The notes beneath the pieces are model-generated. The model was not told the origin of the DNA. It ran no database searches and saw nothing but the letters and a program-made list of their open reading frames with translations. A stretch of 64,000 nucleotides of DNA from an uncultured Bacteroidales bacterium. GTDB lineage: Bacteria; Bacteroidota; Bacteroidia; Bacteroidales; Muribaculaceae. The stretch is from positions 34,338 to 98,337 of the forward strand of contig UQVH01000011.1 of NCBI GenBank assembly GCA_900544535.1. The letters are read 5' to 3'. Position 1 is the first letter of the stretch, and the number at the start of each line of letters is the position of its first letter. The position numbers and the translations under genes were made by a program. Below, piece by piece: positions 50,628 through 59,672 of the stretch.

Positions 50628-51250
50628 CAGAAATGTTTTGCTACTATGGCCATGAATTCCTTGACCTCTTCCTTTTCAGGGTCCCAGCAGAGATCGTTGT
50701 AGAAGTACTCCTCCGCTTCCTCCATGTCGGACATGGTGCCGATGACTTCAATAGTCTCCTTGAACTCATCGTTGGAATTGCGGAAAAGTTCGCGGCAGAA
50801 ACGGAATCTGTCATTAAGCGTGAATGCCTTCGAGATGTCGGCCGCACGTTCGCGCGCCAGTTTCTCGTCGAGAGTCAGGACCGCAGGCTCCTCTCCGGCA
50901 TCCTCAGCCTCTTCAAACCGCGCGCTTTCGGCCACTTCCTCGGCCTCAGCCTCCGCAGCCGGTTCTTCAGCCTCAGCGGGAACCTCCGAGACCGGAGCTG
51001 CCACGGGAGCGGGTATAGGCGCGGGAGCAGGTACGGGTGCGGATTCCTCGACCGCCACAGCCGCCTCCGGTACTATATCCAAGTCCGGTGCGGCACTCTC
51101 TTCAAGCCCCTCAGCTAACTGTCTGGCTTTCCGGACAAGAAGATCGGTCATTTCAGCCGAAGCCTCATCGCCGCGGTTGATGTGGAGCATCAGCAATCCT
51201 TCTATCTCATAGGCCAGATTCAACAGGCCCGTCATATCATTATTCTTCAT
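50627..51250 (-). CDS. conserved protein with Ala/Glu/Pro-rich linker
   Basis: A 207-residue cytoplasmic protein. An N-terminal helical segment (1-50, 'LAYEIEGLLMLHINRGDEAS'), a low-complexity linker of Ala, Glu, Pro and Val (about 52-125), and a C-terminal helical domain (about 128-207, 'LNDRFRFCRELFRNSNDEF', 'YFYNDLCWDPEKEEVKEFM') are visible. Proteins with this C-terminal pattern are common in Bacteroidales near rsmI, but I know no function. It overlaps dacB by 11 bases and rsmI by one, so it belongs to that operon. Confidence 0.8.
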   Translation of the reverse strand: MKNNDMTGLLNLAYEIEGLLMLHINRGDEASAEMTDLLVRKARQLAEGLEESAAPDLDIVPEAAVAVEESAPVPAPAPIPAPVAAPVSEVPAEAEEPAAEAEAEEVAESARFEEAEDAGEEPAVLTLDEKLARERAADISKAFTLNDRFRFCRELFRNSNDEFKETIEVIGTMSDMEEAEEYFYNDLCWDPEKEEVKEFMAIVAKHF

Positions 51251-52652
51251 TATCTGGATATTCAGTGATTGTCTCTTCGTCAGAGATATTTTCAGACTGC
51301 AAACTTACGTCAAATTTTTCTAATAACAATCTCTCTATATCACTTTTTAACGCCGCACGGCTGCAACGGAAATTATTGACCATAAAAATTATTAGATGTG
51401 TCGGATGTCCGTCCTCTCCGAAGAGATAGCCGGCATAACTCTGGACTCCCTTCATGGAACCCGTTTTCATCGCCACACGTCCTTCAAGCGAAGTGCCGGC
51501 AAGGAAGTTGCGCATCGTACCGTCATATCCGGCACGCGGAAATAGCGACATGTAGTCTCCACCGAAAGGATCTGTCAGCATGTACTGGAAGACCCCTGCA
51601 AGAAAACGGGCTGTCAGACGGTTGTCGCGCGAAAGTCCGCTGCCGTCTTTTATGACGACTCCATGGGCGCTGACTCCGGCCTGTGCCCAGACCGACATTT
51701 CCTCCCTGATCGCATCGGCGCGTGTGCCGCCGGGTGTGATGGCCCGGAGCATTCCCTCGGCCATGAGATTGTCCGAACGGTGCATCAGGCTGCGCATTAT
51801 CTCTCCGAAATTCGGCGAACGGTGTTCGTAAACTGTGGCGGAACGCTTTTCGGGTGTGATTTTCCGGCCCTCCACAGTGATACCGCTGTCGCGCAATACG
51901 CTGACAATTTCGTGGCGCATCACTTTGGAAGGATATGGAGTCGAGAATACGTCATTGAGCGCGCGCCGCGGACTTCCGGTCACTACAAATGTCTCCGAAC
52001 CATCCTTGCGGTCGATTTTCAGTCCGCGCCGTTTGGGGCTGACATAGGAAAATTTCAGATCGGGGACAAATGGCTCCGTCTCTTTCGAGGGCAGACGCAG
52101 ACGGAAGCGGTTGTCGCGGAAATTGGCGCCCTGAAGTCTGGCGCCGTAAGGCCAGCGTATATCCTCCTCCATCCATCCGGGCGGCGTAGTGGCGTCAGGG
52201 AAGTCTGACGAGTCGATGATGACGTCGCCGCTTATTCTCCTGATCCCAAGTCTGCACAGATTCGCTGCGATGCTGTCGGCAAATCCCTGCGATGCCGGAA
52301 GGAAGCGCGACTCTATCGTAGGGTCGCCGCAGACTCTGACCACAAGGTTGCCCGCGAGCACACTGTCTCTGATAATCCCCTCGGCCATCACCGGAGTGAC
52401 GAAACACTCGCTCGTATCGGCGAGATTGAGCATCGAGGCCACTGTCACCGACTTCATCACCGAAGCGGGAATCAGCGACCGGTCTATATTGGCCGAGACA
52501 ATATCGAGTCCGAAACGCAGGTCACGGATCAAGATGGCTGTATTGAGCGAGTCCAGCCCGTTGACACGCAAGGGGAACGAGAATACAGAGACAGAGCTGC
52601 AAAGGGCTATCCCCGCAACGACGAGAAAACGGCGAATATCTCTTACTCTCAT
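51240..52652 (-). CDS. dacB: D-alanyl-D-alanine carboxypeptidase/endopeptidase (PBP4 family)
   Basis: A 470-residue peptidase S13 protein that trims or cleaves peptidoglycan stem peptides in the periplasm. A signal peptide (about 6-26) is followed by the SxxK motif in 'IPASVMKSVTV', the SxN motif in 'MHRSDNLMAE' and the KTG motif in 'VAMKTGSMKG'. The insertion domain between SxxK and SxN is present. The ATG at 52652 is used since it precedes the signal; the longer frame is hydrophilic and lies inside the GNAT gene. It overlaps the GNAT gene by 4 bases. Confidence 0.94.
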   Translation of the reverse strand: MRVRDIRRFLVVAGIALCSSVSVFSFPLRVNGLDSLNTAILIRDLRFGLDIVSANIDRSLIPASVMKSVTVASMLNLADTSECFVTPVMAEGIIRDSVLAGNLVVRVCGDPTIESRFLPASQGFADSIAANLCRLGIRRISGDVIIDSSDFPDATTPPGWMEEDIRWPYGARLQGANFRDNRFRLRLPSKETEPFVPDLKFSYVSPKRRGLKIDRKDGSETFVVTGSPRRALNDVFSTPYPSKVMRHEIVSVLRDSGITVEGRKITPEKRSATVYEHRSPNFGEIMRSLMHRSDNLMAEGMLRAITPGGTRADAIREEMSVWAQAGVSAHGVVIKDGSGLSRDNRLTARFLAGVFQYMLTDPFGGDYMSLFPRAGYDGTMRNFLAGTSLEGRVAMKTGSMKGVQSYAGYLFGEDGHPTHLIIFMVNNFRCSRAALKSDIERLLLEKFDVSLQSENISDEETITEYPDNEE

Positions 52653-53218
52653 TCGCCTGCAAATTGCATGTGATCCATCATGACATAGCAGAATGGCCGC
52701 TCCCCTGTCTGACGGAAACCGACACGCTCGTAAAGTTTTCGCGCACGATGGTTGTCCTTGTCGACAAGAAGCCCCGCAGGCTTTCCACATGCGGCCGCAC
52801 GACCGATAGCGCCTTTCAGAAGCAGTGAAGCGATTCCACGACCGCGATATTCCGGAAGCACCGCAAGGGTGTCAAGATAAAACTCGCTTGCGTCCGTCTC
52901 GTCTTCAACTCCATCCAGATTTTTGCCGAGAATTGTTTTTACAGCCTCGAAAAACGGTTTCCGCAGTTCATTCAGTTTCGCTCCGTCATAAGAGACGATA
53001 ACTCCGGCTGATTTTCCGTCTTCATCGACAGCCACAAGGGTGTTGAGATAGCTGTACTGTGTGTCTTCTCTCTCCGCGAGGATTGTGAAGAGCAGTTCGA
53101 CGTCCGCAAGGGTCTTGCCGTTACATGCGAGATCCTCACATATTTCAGTGCCGATCGCATCCATTACGGACCGTGCGATCAGAGGTGCGTCCGATTTCTT
53201 TGCATCTGTTATTTTCAT
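52649..53218 (-). CDS. GNAT family N-acetyltransferase
   Basis: A 189-residue acetyltransferase with the GNAT fold: 'FYLDTLAVLPEYRGRGIASLLL' holds the acetyl-CoA pyrophosphate-binding RGRGIA segment, and 'GLLVDKDNHRARKLYERVGF' is the C-terminal motif B. The acceptor substrate is unknown. It is the first gene of the tight GNAT-dacB-(Ala/Glu-rich protein)-rsmI-lipoprotein series, with 37 bases to the ribD stop upstream. Confidence 0.9.
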   Translation of the reverse strand: MKITDAKKSDAPLIARSVMDAIGTEICEDLACNGKTLADVELLFTILAEREDTQYSYLNTLVAVDEDGKSAGVIVSYDGAKLNELRKPFFEAVKTILGKNLDGVEDETDASEFYLDTLAVLPEYRGRGIASLLLKGAIGRAAACGKPAGLLVDKDNHRARKLYERVGFRQTGERPFCYVMMDHMQFAGE

Positions 53219-53255
53219 AGTCTTAATATGTTGAGGAGGTGTTTAATAACAATAG

Positions 53256-54230
53256 TTAAAACGCCCTCCTATATGTTATTATTTTATGGCCGTCAACGGT
53301 CTTCTCGCTGACCGCACCCGTACACGGCACGGCCAATCGCGGAGCCCTGACATGCCCGCCGATGGCAGCCGGCGATATCTCGACCCGGATTTCATCCCAG
53401 ATCCCCTCTTTCATGAACGATTCAAGAATCTGAGCGCCTCCTTCGACCAACACGGAAATTATACCCTTGTCGTAGAGCGATTTCATTGCACTTGCAAGGG
53501 TTTCATATTCCTTCATGACTATGACGGGGGTATCACCTTCGAAGATTCGCGAGTCGCGGCTGATGCGTCCGCGCCTGTCAAGCACGACTTTCACCGGCGA
53601 TTTTCCCGCATATAGACGTGTGGACAACGACGGATTGTCCGCTAACACCGTACCGCTTCCCACGAGGATGGCGTCGTGTGTGGCCCGAAGTTTGTGAACA
53701 AGCATCGAGGTCAGCGGAGTGGAGATCTTGCCGTCCATGAAGCCGTCGGCGCTTTGAGCCCATTTAAGTGTGACAAACGGGCGCTGATGTTCATGTGCGG
53801 TCATGAACTTGCGGTTCAGTGCCCTGCATTCCGCTTCCAGCACTCCGGTGACCACTTCCACCCCGGCCGCTTTCATGCGCGCGATGCCGCGCCCGGCGAC
53901 CTTTGCGAAAGGATCGGGTGAGCCGACAACCACCCGCGGGATGCCGCGCTCCACAATCATGTCGGCACACGGCGGTGTCTTACCGTAATGCGAGCATGGT
54001 TCCAGAGTGACATACATGGTCGAGTCTTTCAACTTTTCCTTGTCACACACCGATGCTACGGCGTTGACTTCGGCGTGGCCCTCGCCGCAGCGCCGGTGCC
54101 AGCCTTCGCCGATGATCTCGCCGTCGGGACCGACAATCACGGCGCCCACCATCGGATTTGGCGAGGCGTCGAGAAGTCCGTGACGGGCGAGTTCCAGCGC
54201 GCGGCGCATGTATTTTTCGTTTATCTCCAT
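53256..54230 (-). CDS. ribD: riboflavin biosynthesis deaminase/reductase
   Basis: A 324-residue bifunctional enzyme. The N-terminal zinc deaminase (about 5-145) has 'GHAEVNAV' and PCSHYGKTPPC; it converts the pyrimidine of 2,5-diamino-6-ribosylamino-4(3H)-pyrimidinone phosphate. The C-terminal NADPH reductase (about 150-324) includes 'VTLKWAQSADGF', 'ILVGSGTVLADNP' and 'ISVLVEGGAQI'. The ATG at 54230 is used; the frame extends 3 codons to a TTG. It lies 17 bases after ispG on the same strand. Confidence 0.96.
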   Translation of the reverse strand: MEINEKYMRRALELARHGLLDASPNPMVGAVIVGPDGEIIGEGWHRRCGEGHAEVNAVASVCDKEKLKDSTMYVTLEPCSHYGKTPPCADMIVERGIPRVVVGSPDPFAKVAGRGIARMKAAGVEVVTGVLEAECRALNRKFMTAHEHQRPFVTLKWAQSADGFMDGKISTPLTSMLVHKLRATHDAILVGSGTVLADNPSLSTRLYAGKSPVKVVLDRRGRISRDSRIFEGDTPVIVMKEYETLASAMKSLYDKGIISVLVEGGAQILESFMKEGIWDEIRVEISPAAIGGHVRAPRLAVPCTGAVSEKTVDGHKIITYRRAF

Positions 54231-54247
54231 TCTCTTCAAATATGGCT

Positions 54248-55930
54248 TTATTCGGGATCAACCCAGTCGCCGTTGTCTTTGATAAGTTTGACAAGATGCG
54301 CTATGGCTTCTTCTGCGGGAATGTTTTTCTCGATACACTCCTTGCCTTTGTAAAGACTGATCTTTCCAGCGGCCGCGCCGACATAACCGTAATCCGCATC
54401 GGCCATTTCGCCGGGGCCATTGACTATGCAGCCCATCACGCCTATTTTCAAGCCTTTAAGGTGCGATGTCGCGGCTTTGATCTCACGCAGCGTCGATTGG
54501 AGGTCATAAAGGGTGCGTCCGCAACCGGGACAGGATATGAACTCGGTCTTTGAAATGCGCAGACGGGTGGCCTGGAGGATGTTGAGGGCGAGCGCCGTCA
54601 GTTGGTCCTGCGGCATTCCGGCAGCCTTGATCCAAATGCCGTCAGCAAAACCGGCAAGCAGCAGCGAGCCGAACTCTATCGAGGCGGCTATGGTCAGTTT
54701 ACGCTGGCTCAAACTGGTGTAGTCGCGGCATATTATCACCGGATTTTCCACTCCCGCAGCTTTTATCGCTGTGAGGAAAGAACGGAGATGACACAATGCG
54801 TTTGAAGCCTCCGAACCGACCACGACAATACGGTCTGGCTCAGCTTTGAGCCGGTCCGCGAGCTCTTCGCTCAGTCCGTCTTCGGCATTTACCCGTATGG
54901 CGTTCTCCAATGATTCCGGAGTGAGGTCAAGTCCCACGACTTGCGGCTGACGGTCGCTCCAGCGGCTTCTGCGCCTTGCGGGCATATAAGTGTCGAAGTC
55001 TTTCTCCACGCTTACAGTCTCGGCCTGCGGTCCGTTGGAAAGCGTGGCAATGAAATCGACAATATCCGTGGCCGGCTCGATCTCGCATTCAGGCTCTTCG
55101 CTGAGCGAAACGCGGATCGTGTCGCCGATCCCTTCGGCGAGCAGACTTCCGATGCCGACGGCCGATTTTATGCGTCCGTCCTCGGCATCACCTGCTTCTG
55201 TAACTCCGAGATGCAAGGGGAAGTGCATATCCTCTCTGTCCATCGCATCGACCAGTCGTCGCACAGTCTCGACCATCACGCACACGTTCGATGCTTTGAT
55301 CGAGATGACCACATCTCGGAAATCATGCTTGACGCAGACGCGCAGAAATTCCATGGCACTCTCGACCATTCCGGCCGGAGTGTCGCCGTAGCGGCTCATG
55401 ATGCGGTCCGAGAGCGAGCCGTGATTGACTCCGATACGCAGGGCGGTGGAATGTTCGCGGCAGATGGCGAGCAGAGGTAGCAGACCTTCTTCGATTTTTT
55501 CGATCTCCGCTGCATATTCTTCGTCGGTATAGTCGATTTTTTTGAATACACGGCCGGGATCTACGAAATTTCCGGGATTTATGCGCACTTTCTCTACCCG
55601 TAAGGCAGCGGCAAGAGCCGCCCGCGGATTGAAGTGGATGTCGGCCACCAAGGGCACATCATATCCTTCGGTCCACAGACGGGCGGAGATCTCACCCAAG
55701 TTTTCCGCTTCGCGTACCCCCTGGGCGGTCAGCCGCACAATCTCGGCACCGGCATCGGCGATACGTTTGATCTGTGCGACCGAGCCTTCAGTGTCCATCG
55801 TGCTTGTGGATGTCATTGACTGGAGGCGCACAGGATTGTCGCCTCCGATCATGACACCCCCGACCCTGACAGGCCAGGTTTTTCTTCGCTTATAATTGAA
55901 ATCAAGTGTTTTTGAACCGGATTCAGTCAT
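54248..55930 (-). CDS. ispG: 4-hydroxy-3-methylbut-2-enyl diphosphate synthase (long form)
   Basis: A 560-residue enzyme of the methylerythritol phosphate isoprenoid pathway. The N-terminal TIM barrel begins 'VGGVMIGGDNPVRLQSMTST', and the C-terminal iron-sulfur domain has 'SCPGCGRT' and 'MGCIVNGPGE' (three Cys plus Glu cluster ligands). Between them a middle domain of about 150 residues (roughly 300-455) is inserted, as in plant and Bacteroidetes/Chlamydiae long-form enzymes. It starts 3 bases after the purE stop, so these are co-transcribed. Confidence 0.96.
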   Translation of the reverse strand: MTESGSKTLDFNYKRRKTWPVRVGGVMIGGDNPVRLQSMTSTSTMDTEGSVAQIKRIADAGAEIVRLTAQGVREAENLGEISARLWTEGYDVPLVADIHFNPRAALAAALRVEKVRINPGNFVDPGRVFKKIDYTDEEYAAEIEKIEEGLLPLLAICREHSTALRIGVNHGSLSDRIMSRYGDTPAGMVESAMEFLRVCVKHDFRDVVISIKASNVCVMVETVRRLVDAMDREDMHFPLHLGVTEAGDAEDGRIKSAVGIGSLLAEGIGDTIRVSLSEEPECEIEPATDIVDFIATLSNGPQAETVSVEKDFDTYMPARRRSRWSDRQPQVVGLDLTPESLENAIRVNAEDGLSEELADRLKAEPDRIVVVGSEASNALCHLRSFLTAIKAAGVENPVIICRDYTSLSQRKLTIAASIEFGSLLLAGFADGIWIKAAGMPQDQLTALALNILQATRLRISKTEFISCPGCGRTLYDLQSTLREIKAATSHLKGLKIGVMGCIVNGPGEMADADYGYVGAAAGKISLYKGKECIEKNIPAEEAIAHLVKLIKDNGDWVDPE

Positions 55931-55933
55931 TTG

Positions 55934-56440
55934 TCAGTCGACCTTAAAATCATATTTCACTTCCTTCAGCTCTTCATTGGCTTTCACGATCTTTTGGGAA
56001 AGTGTGGCACGGTAGGCATCATAGCGGGCGGCCAGTTCCGGATCGGAAAGTGCGAGAATCTGCACGGCTGTGATAGCCGCATTCATTCCGGCATTGATTC
56101 CGACGGTGGCTACCGATATGCCCGGAGGCATCTGGACGATCGAATAGAGTGCATCCATACCGCTGAGGGTCGAATTGATAGGTATGCCGATGACAGGCAG
56201 CGGAGTCATCGCTGCGATCACACCCGGAAGTGCGGCGGCCATGCCTGCGGCGGCGATGATGACCTTGATCCCCCGCTCTTTGGCTCCGTAGGCGAAGTGT
56301 TCAACTTCCGACGGTGTGCGGTGGGCCGACAGTGCATTCATTTCGAACGGCACTTCCATCTGATTCAGAAAATCAGCGGCCTTTTTGAGAATGGGAAGAT
56401 CACTTGTGCTTCCCATTATTATACTTACAATAGGTTTCAT
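55934..56440 (-). CDS. purE: N5-carboxyaminoimidazole ribonucleotide mutase
   Basis: A 168-residue class I PurE that moves the carboxylate from N5-CAIR to CAIR in purine synthesis. The N-terminal 'VSIIMGSTSDLPI' binds the phosphate, 'SAHRTPSEV' contains the catalytic His region and 'GMAAALPGVIAA' is typical. It precedes ispG by 3 bases in the direction of transcription. Confidence 0.96.
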   Translation of the reverse strand: MKPIVSIIMGSTSDLPILKKAADFLNQMEVPFEMNALSAHRTPSEVEHFAYGAKERGIKVIIAAAGMAAALPGVIAAMTPLPVIGIPINSTLSGMDALYSIVQMPPGISVATVGINAGMNAAITAVQILALSDPELAARYDAYRATLSQKIVKANEELKEVKYDFKVD

Positions 56441-56474
56441 GATAAGATGAGTTGTTATTGTGAGGTTAAATTTT

Positions 56475-57080
56475 TCAGATCATTGACATGAAGTAGACAC
56501 AGATGAAGCCGTTGGCACATCCGGCCAATACCTGCCACAGTGTATGGCGTCCGAGATAGACACGGGCTGTCATGACCATTCCGGCCAGGATTATGACGGC
56601 CGACAGCCATACATTCATATTGTAAAGTGCATAGTGCGAGGCTACGACCCGGAACAGCAGGGCTACAAGTCCGCCCATCGCCGCCGCATGTGCGCTGATC
56701 TTCCACCAGCAGTTCACTACGATGTTCACGACAGTGGCAAGTGCGGCTCCCGCGAAAAACATCGGCAGCCACAGCGGCGCGCTTGCCTTGAAGAAGAAAA
56801 AGCCGCAGCCCAGATAGCAGAGTATCACGACGCCGTAAGGTATGTATCTTTCCTTGCGTTCGTTCAGTCCAGGATCAGTTACCGCTCCTGAGCGATAAAG
56901 AGCCATGATGACCGACACTGGCACCAGGCAGGTGATGACAAAGGTTATCCCTATCGCCGTCCAGAGCAGATTGGAGGGAAGATACCTCAGTATGGTAAGG
57001 AATGCAGCCAATGCCATGCCGTAAGTCGGCACAAGCAGCGGAGAAAACAAGGCTGACAGTATTTCCGAGATTTTTTTCAT
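56475..57080 (-). CDS. PAP2-like integral membrane phosphatase
   Basis: A 201-residue protein with about six transmembrane helices. The remnants of the phosphatidic-acid phosphatase 2 motifs are visible: 'ERKERYIPY' (C1-like), 'KISAHAAAMGG' (C2-like SxH) and 'ARVYLGRHTLWQV' (C3-like Rx5H). The substrate could be undecaprenyl diphosphate or another lipid phosphate, but the sequence does not say. It lies between rpoN and purE with short gaps (29 and 34 bases). Confidence 0.85.
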   Translation of the reverse strand: MKKISEILSALFSPLLVPTYGMALAAFLTILRYLPSNLLWTAIGITFVITCLVPVSVIMALYRSGAVTDPGLNERKERYIPYGVVILCYLGCGFFFFKASAPLWLPMFFAGAALATVVNIVVNCWWKISAHAAAMGGLVALLFRVVASHYALYNMNVWLSAVIILAGMVMTARVYLGRHTLWQVLAGCANGFICVYFMSMI

Positions 57081-57109
57081 AGCTATCCGAGTGTCTTGTG
57101 TACGTTAAT

Positions 57110-58546
57110 TTATATCCCTTTTCGCAGACGTGCCACCGGGAAACCGAGGCGCTCGCGGTATTTCGACACCGTTCGTCGCGCGATCTCATATCCGCGCTCG
57201 TTCAGTTCCTTCATGAGTGCGTCGTCGCTCAGCGGATGGCGGTGGTCTTCACCTTCGATTATTTCTCTGATCACTGCGAGGATCTCGCGCGAGGAGGTCT
57301 CATCGTCGTCCCCGCCCACGCGTTCATTGAAGAAAAATTTCAACGGATAGATCCCGACAGGAGTCGATACATATTTCCCTGCCGTCGCTCTCGAAATCAC
57401 CGAGAGGTCATAGCCGGTCTCGCGCGACACATCTTTCAGTATCATAGGCCGCAGCTGTGTCTCGTCCTCGCTGACAAAGAAATCATGCTGGAGTTTGACG
57501 ATCGCGGCCATCACATTGTAGAGTGTCTGCTGACGCAGCCGCAACAGGTCGATGAAATCGGTTGCGTCTTCACGCTTGCGGCTGATGAAGGCAAGTGCGT
57601 CTTTCCTTGAAGCGGCCGTTGAGGCTACTGCGAAGCCGTCCGACTCTCCGACGAAACTTTTCTCGATCGCTAATTCAGGAATATTGTTGAGAAGCGTAAG
57701 CGTGATAGTGTCGCCGTCGACTTCCACGTTGAAATCGGGTATTATATGTCGTGATCGTGCGTCGGCATCGCTGTCGCCTATCATTCCTCCCGGTTTGGGA
57801 TTGAGCGAACGGATCACCTCTATTGCCTCACGCAGTTTCTCACGGTCGATTCCCAGAGCTGCCGCCAGACGGTCGTAATGGCGCAGGGAAAAGAGATCGA
57901 AGTAATAGTCCACGATCTCGATGGCGTTTTTCCGGGCCTCTGACGGCTCTAACCGTTTCAGTTGCAACGAAAGGCAGTCGCGCAGATCGTAGGCACACAC
58001 TCCGGCCGGATCGAGACTCCTGATGCGCTCTGCAACTTCCTTGAGCTGCTCCATCGTCATGTCGAGACCTGCGTTTATGGCAAGATCGTCCGATATCTGA
58101 CGAAGTGTGCGTGTAAGATACCCGTTGTCGTCGATATTACCGACGATATAGCTTGCGGCGAGAAGTTCCGCGTCGCTCATGTCGGTCTCGCGCAACTGGT
58201 CAGTCAGCCATTCGCCGAGAGAATTTTCCTCCGCCACGGCCACAGGTTCGTAATACCGGTCGTCACGCGAACTGTTGCGGGCCTCAAGCCTATATGCAGG
58301 AATTTCATCTTCATCCTTATAGTCGGCGAGCTGCATCTCTTCGGCGCTCTCGTGGAAATCATCCTCCGGACTCTCGTTTTCGCTTCGGTCGGCGACCTCA
58401 AGAGCCGGATTGTCGTCAAGTTCTCGCCTCACTTCCTCCTCGACCTCCGGACCTGTCATCTCAAGCATCCGCACAAAACGCATCTGCAGGGGCGAGAGCC
58501 TCTGCTGCAACTTCTGTGAAAGTGATAGTTTCAGCGATTCTTTCAT
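57110..58546 (-). CDS. rpoN: RNA polymerase sigma-54 factor
   Basis: A 478-residue sigma-54. Region I is Gln/Leu-rich ('LKLSLSQKLQQRLSPLQM'), followed by an acidic segment (about 45-95), the core-binding domain and the C-terminal RpoN box 'ARRTVSKYRE', which recognises the -24 element. It needs enhancer-binding ATPases to initiate; none is encoded in this window. It is on the same strand as neuB upstream (50-base gap). Confidence 0.96.
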   Translation of the reverse strand: MKESLKLSLSQKLQQRLSPLQMRFVRMLEMTGPEVEEEVRRELDDNPALEVADRSENESPEDDFHESAEEMQLADYKDEDEIPAYRLEARNSSRDDRYYEPVAVAEENSLGEWLTDQLRETDMSDAELLAASYIVGNIDDNGYLTRTLRQISDDLAINAGLDMTMEQLKEVAERIRSLDPAGVCAYDLRDCLSLQLKRLEPSEARKNAIEIVDYYFDLFSLRHYDRLAAALGIDREKLREAIEVIRSLNPKPGGMIGDSDADARSRHIIPDFNVEVDGDTITLTLLNNIPELAIEKSFVGESDGFAVASTAASRKDALAFISRKREDATDFIDLLRLRQQTLYNVMAAIVKLQHDFFVSEDETQLRPMILKDVSRETGYDLSVISRATAGKYVSTPVGIYPLKFFFNERVGGDDDETSSREILAVIREIIEGEDHRHPLSDDALMKELNERGYEIARRTVSKYRERLGFPVARLRKGI

Positions 58547-58596
58547 TTCAATCTTTGTTCATCTACACACGGCGGAATCCTGCCTTTAGAGATTGT

Positions 58597-59610
58597 TTAA
58601 AGTTCAATCAGGCTGTCGTAAGGAAAATCTTTCTTTGCCGTCTGACCGATGACACTGTCCCACAGCATCGGACTGATGCCGTTGCCCGGACGCTTGACAG
58701 TGATGTTCTCCTCTGTGAACGTCTCACCTTTGGCTATGGTTCGGGCGGCTACGATACTCTTGCGTGCCACTTCGATATTCGGGCGCTCCGATTCGGCTAC
58801 TTTCTTCTCTCCGCTGCCCAACGCTGTCTCTATATGGCGCACGGCTTTGACCATTGCGGCCAGTTCGGCTGGATCGAGCGACGCGCGGTGGTCCGGCCCC
58901 GGAAGATTCTTGTCGAGGGTGAAATGCTTCTCTATCACCTGCGCGCCAAGAGCCGCAGCTGCTACCGGCACTTCGATTCCGAGGGTATGATCGCTGTAAC
59001 CGACTCCTCCCGTGTGCAGTTCACGCAAACTGTCCATAGCCTTGAGATTGACGTCGGCATATGGCGTGGGATATTGTGTCGTACAATGGAGCAATATGAT
59101 GTCGTCGCGGCTGATACCTCCTTTTTCGAGCACGTCCACCGCATCAGCCACTTCATCGAGTGTCGACATACCGGTCGAAAGTATCACTCTTCCTCCCTTC
59201 GCAGCGATTTTGCGCAGATACGGCAGATTTGTGATCTCTCCCGACGGAATTTTCCAGTAATCCATGCCGATCTCAGCCAGCGAGTCGATGCTCACGAGAT
59301 CGAAAGGCGTGCTCATGAAACCGATCCCCTCTTTCCGGCAGAGTTCCGCTAATTCCGGATAGGCCGTCAGAGGCAGATGTATGGCCTTGCACATCTCCAA
59401 CTGCGATTCCCCCTCGCCGGTGGTCTCTTTCTGATACTCGGCTTTGGGCGCGATCGACGAGATGACTAATTCCGGAACCGCCGTCTGGAATTTGACATAA
59501 TCGGCTCCGGCGCGGGCGGCTTCGACCACCATCCTGCGTGCCATGTCCATCGAGGCGTTGTGATTGACTCCCGCCTCGGCTATGATGATTATTTTCTTTG
59601 AATCTTTCAT
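58597..59610 (-). CDS. neuB: NeuB-family nonulosonic acid synthase (N-acetylneuraminate/legionaminate synthase)
   Basis: A 337-residue enzyme that condenses phosphoenolpyruvate with a six-carbon amino sugar. The N-terminal TIM barrel has 'IAEAGVNHNASMDMARRMV', 'KIPSGEITNLPYLR', 'VGYSDHTLGIEVPVAAAALG' and 'IEKHFTLDKNLPGPDH'; the C-terminal SAF (antifreeze-like) domain (about 280-337) has 'RPGNGISPMLWDSVIGQ'. Because a LegB-like dehydratase lies two genes upstream, the product is more likely legionaminic acid than N-acetylneuraminate; this is inferred. Confidence 0.93.
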   Translation of the reverse strand: MKDSKKIIIIAEAGVNHNASMDMARRMVVEAARAGADYVKFQTAVPELVISSIAPKAEYQKETTGEGESQLEMCKAIHLPLTAYPELAELCRKEGIGFMSTPFDLVSIDSLAEIGMDYWKIPSGEITNLPYLRKIAAKGGRVILSTGMSTLDEVADAVDVLEKGGISRDDIILLHCTTQYPTPYADVNLKAMDSLRELHTGGVGYSDHTLGIEVPVAAAALGAQVIEKHFTLDKNLPGPDHRASLDPAELAAMVKAVRHIETALGSGEKKVAESERPNIEVARKSIVAARTIAKGETFTEENITVKRPGNGISPMLWDSVIGQTAKKDFPYDSLIEL

Positions 59611-59672
59611 TTTTCTGTCCTGCTTTTGGTTTTCACCTCTTTTTCAGTTCCGGCATCCGGAACTCGGATTTT

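Noticed and set aside
58153..59352. 399-codon plus-strand open frame spanning rpoN and neuB
   Set aside because: It crosses two clear minus-strand genes and their intergenic gap; antisense shadow.
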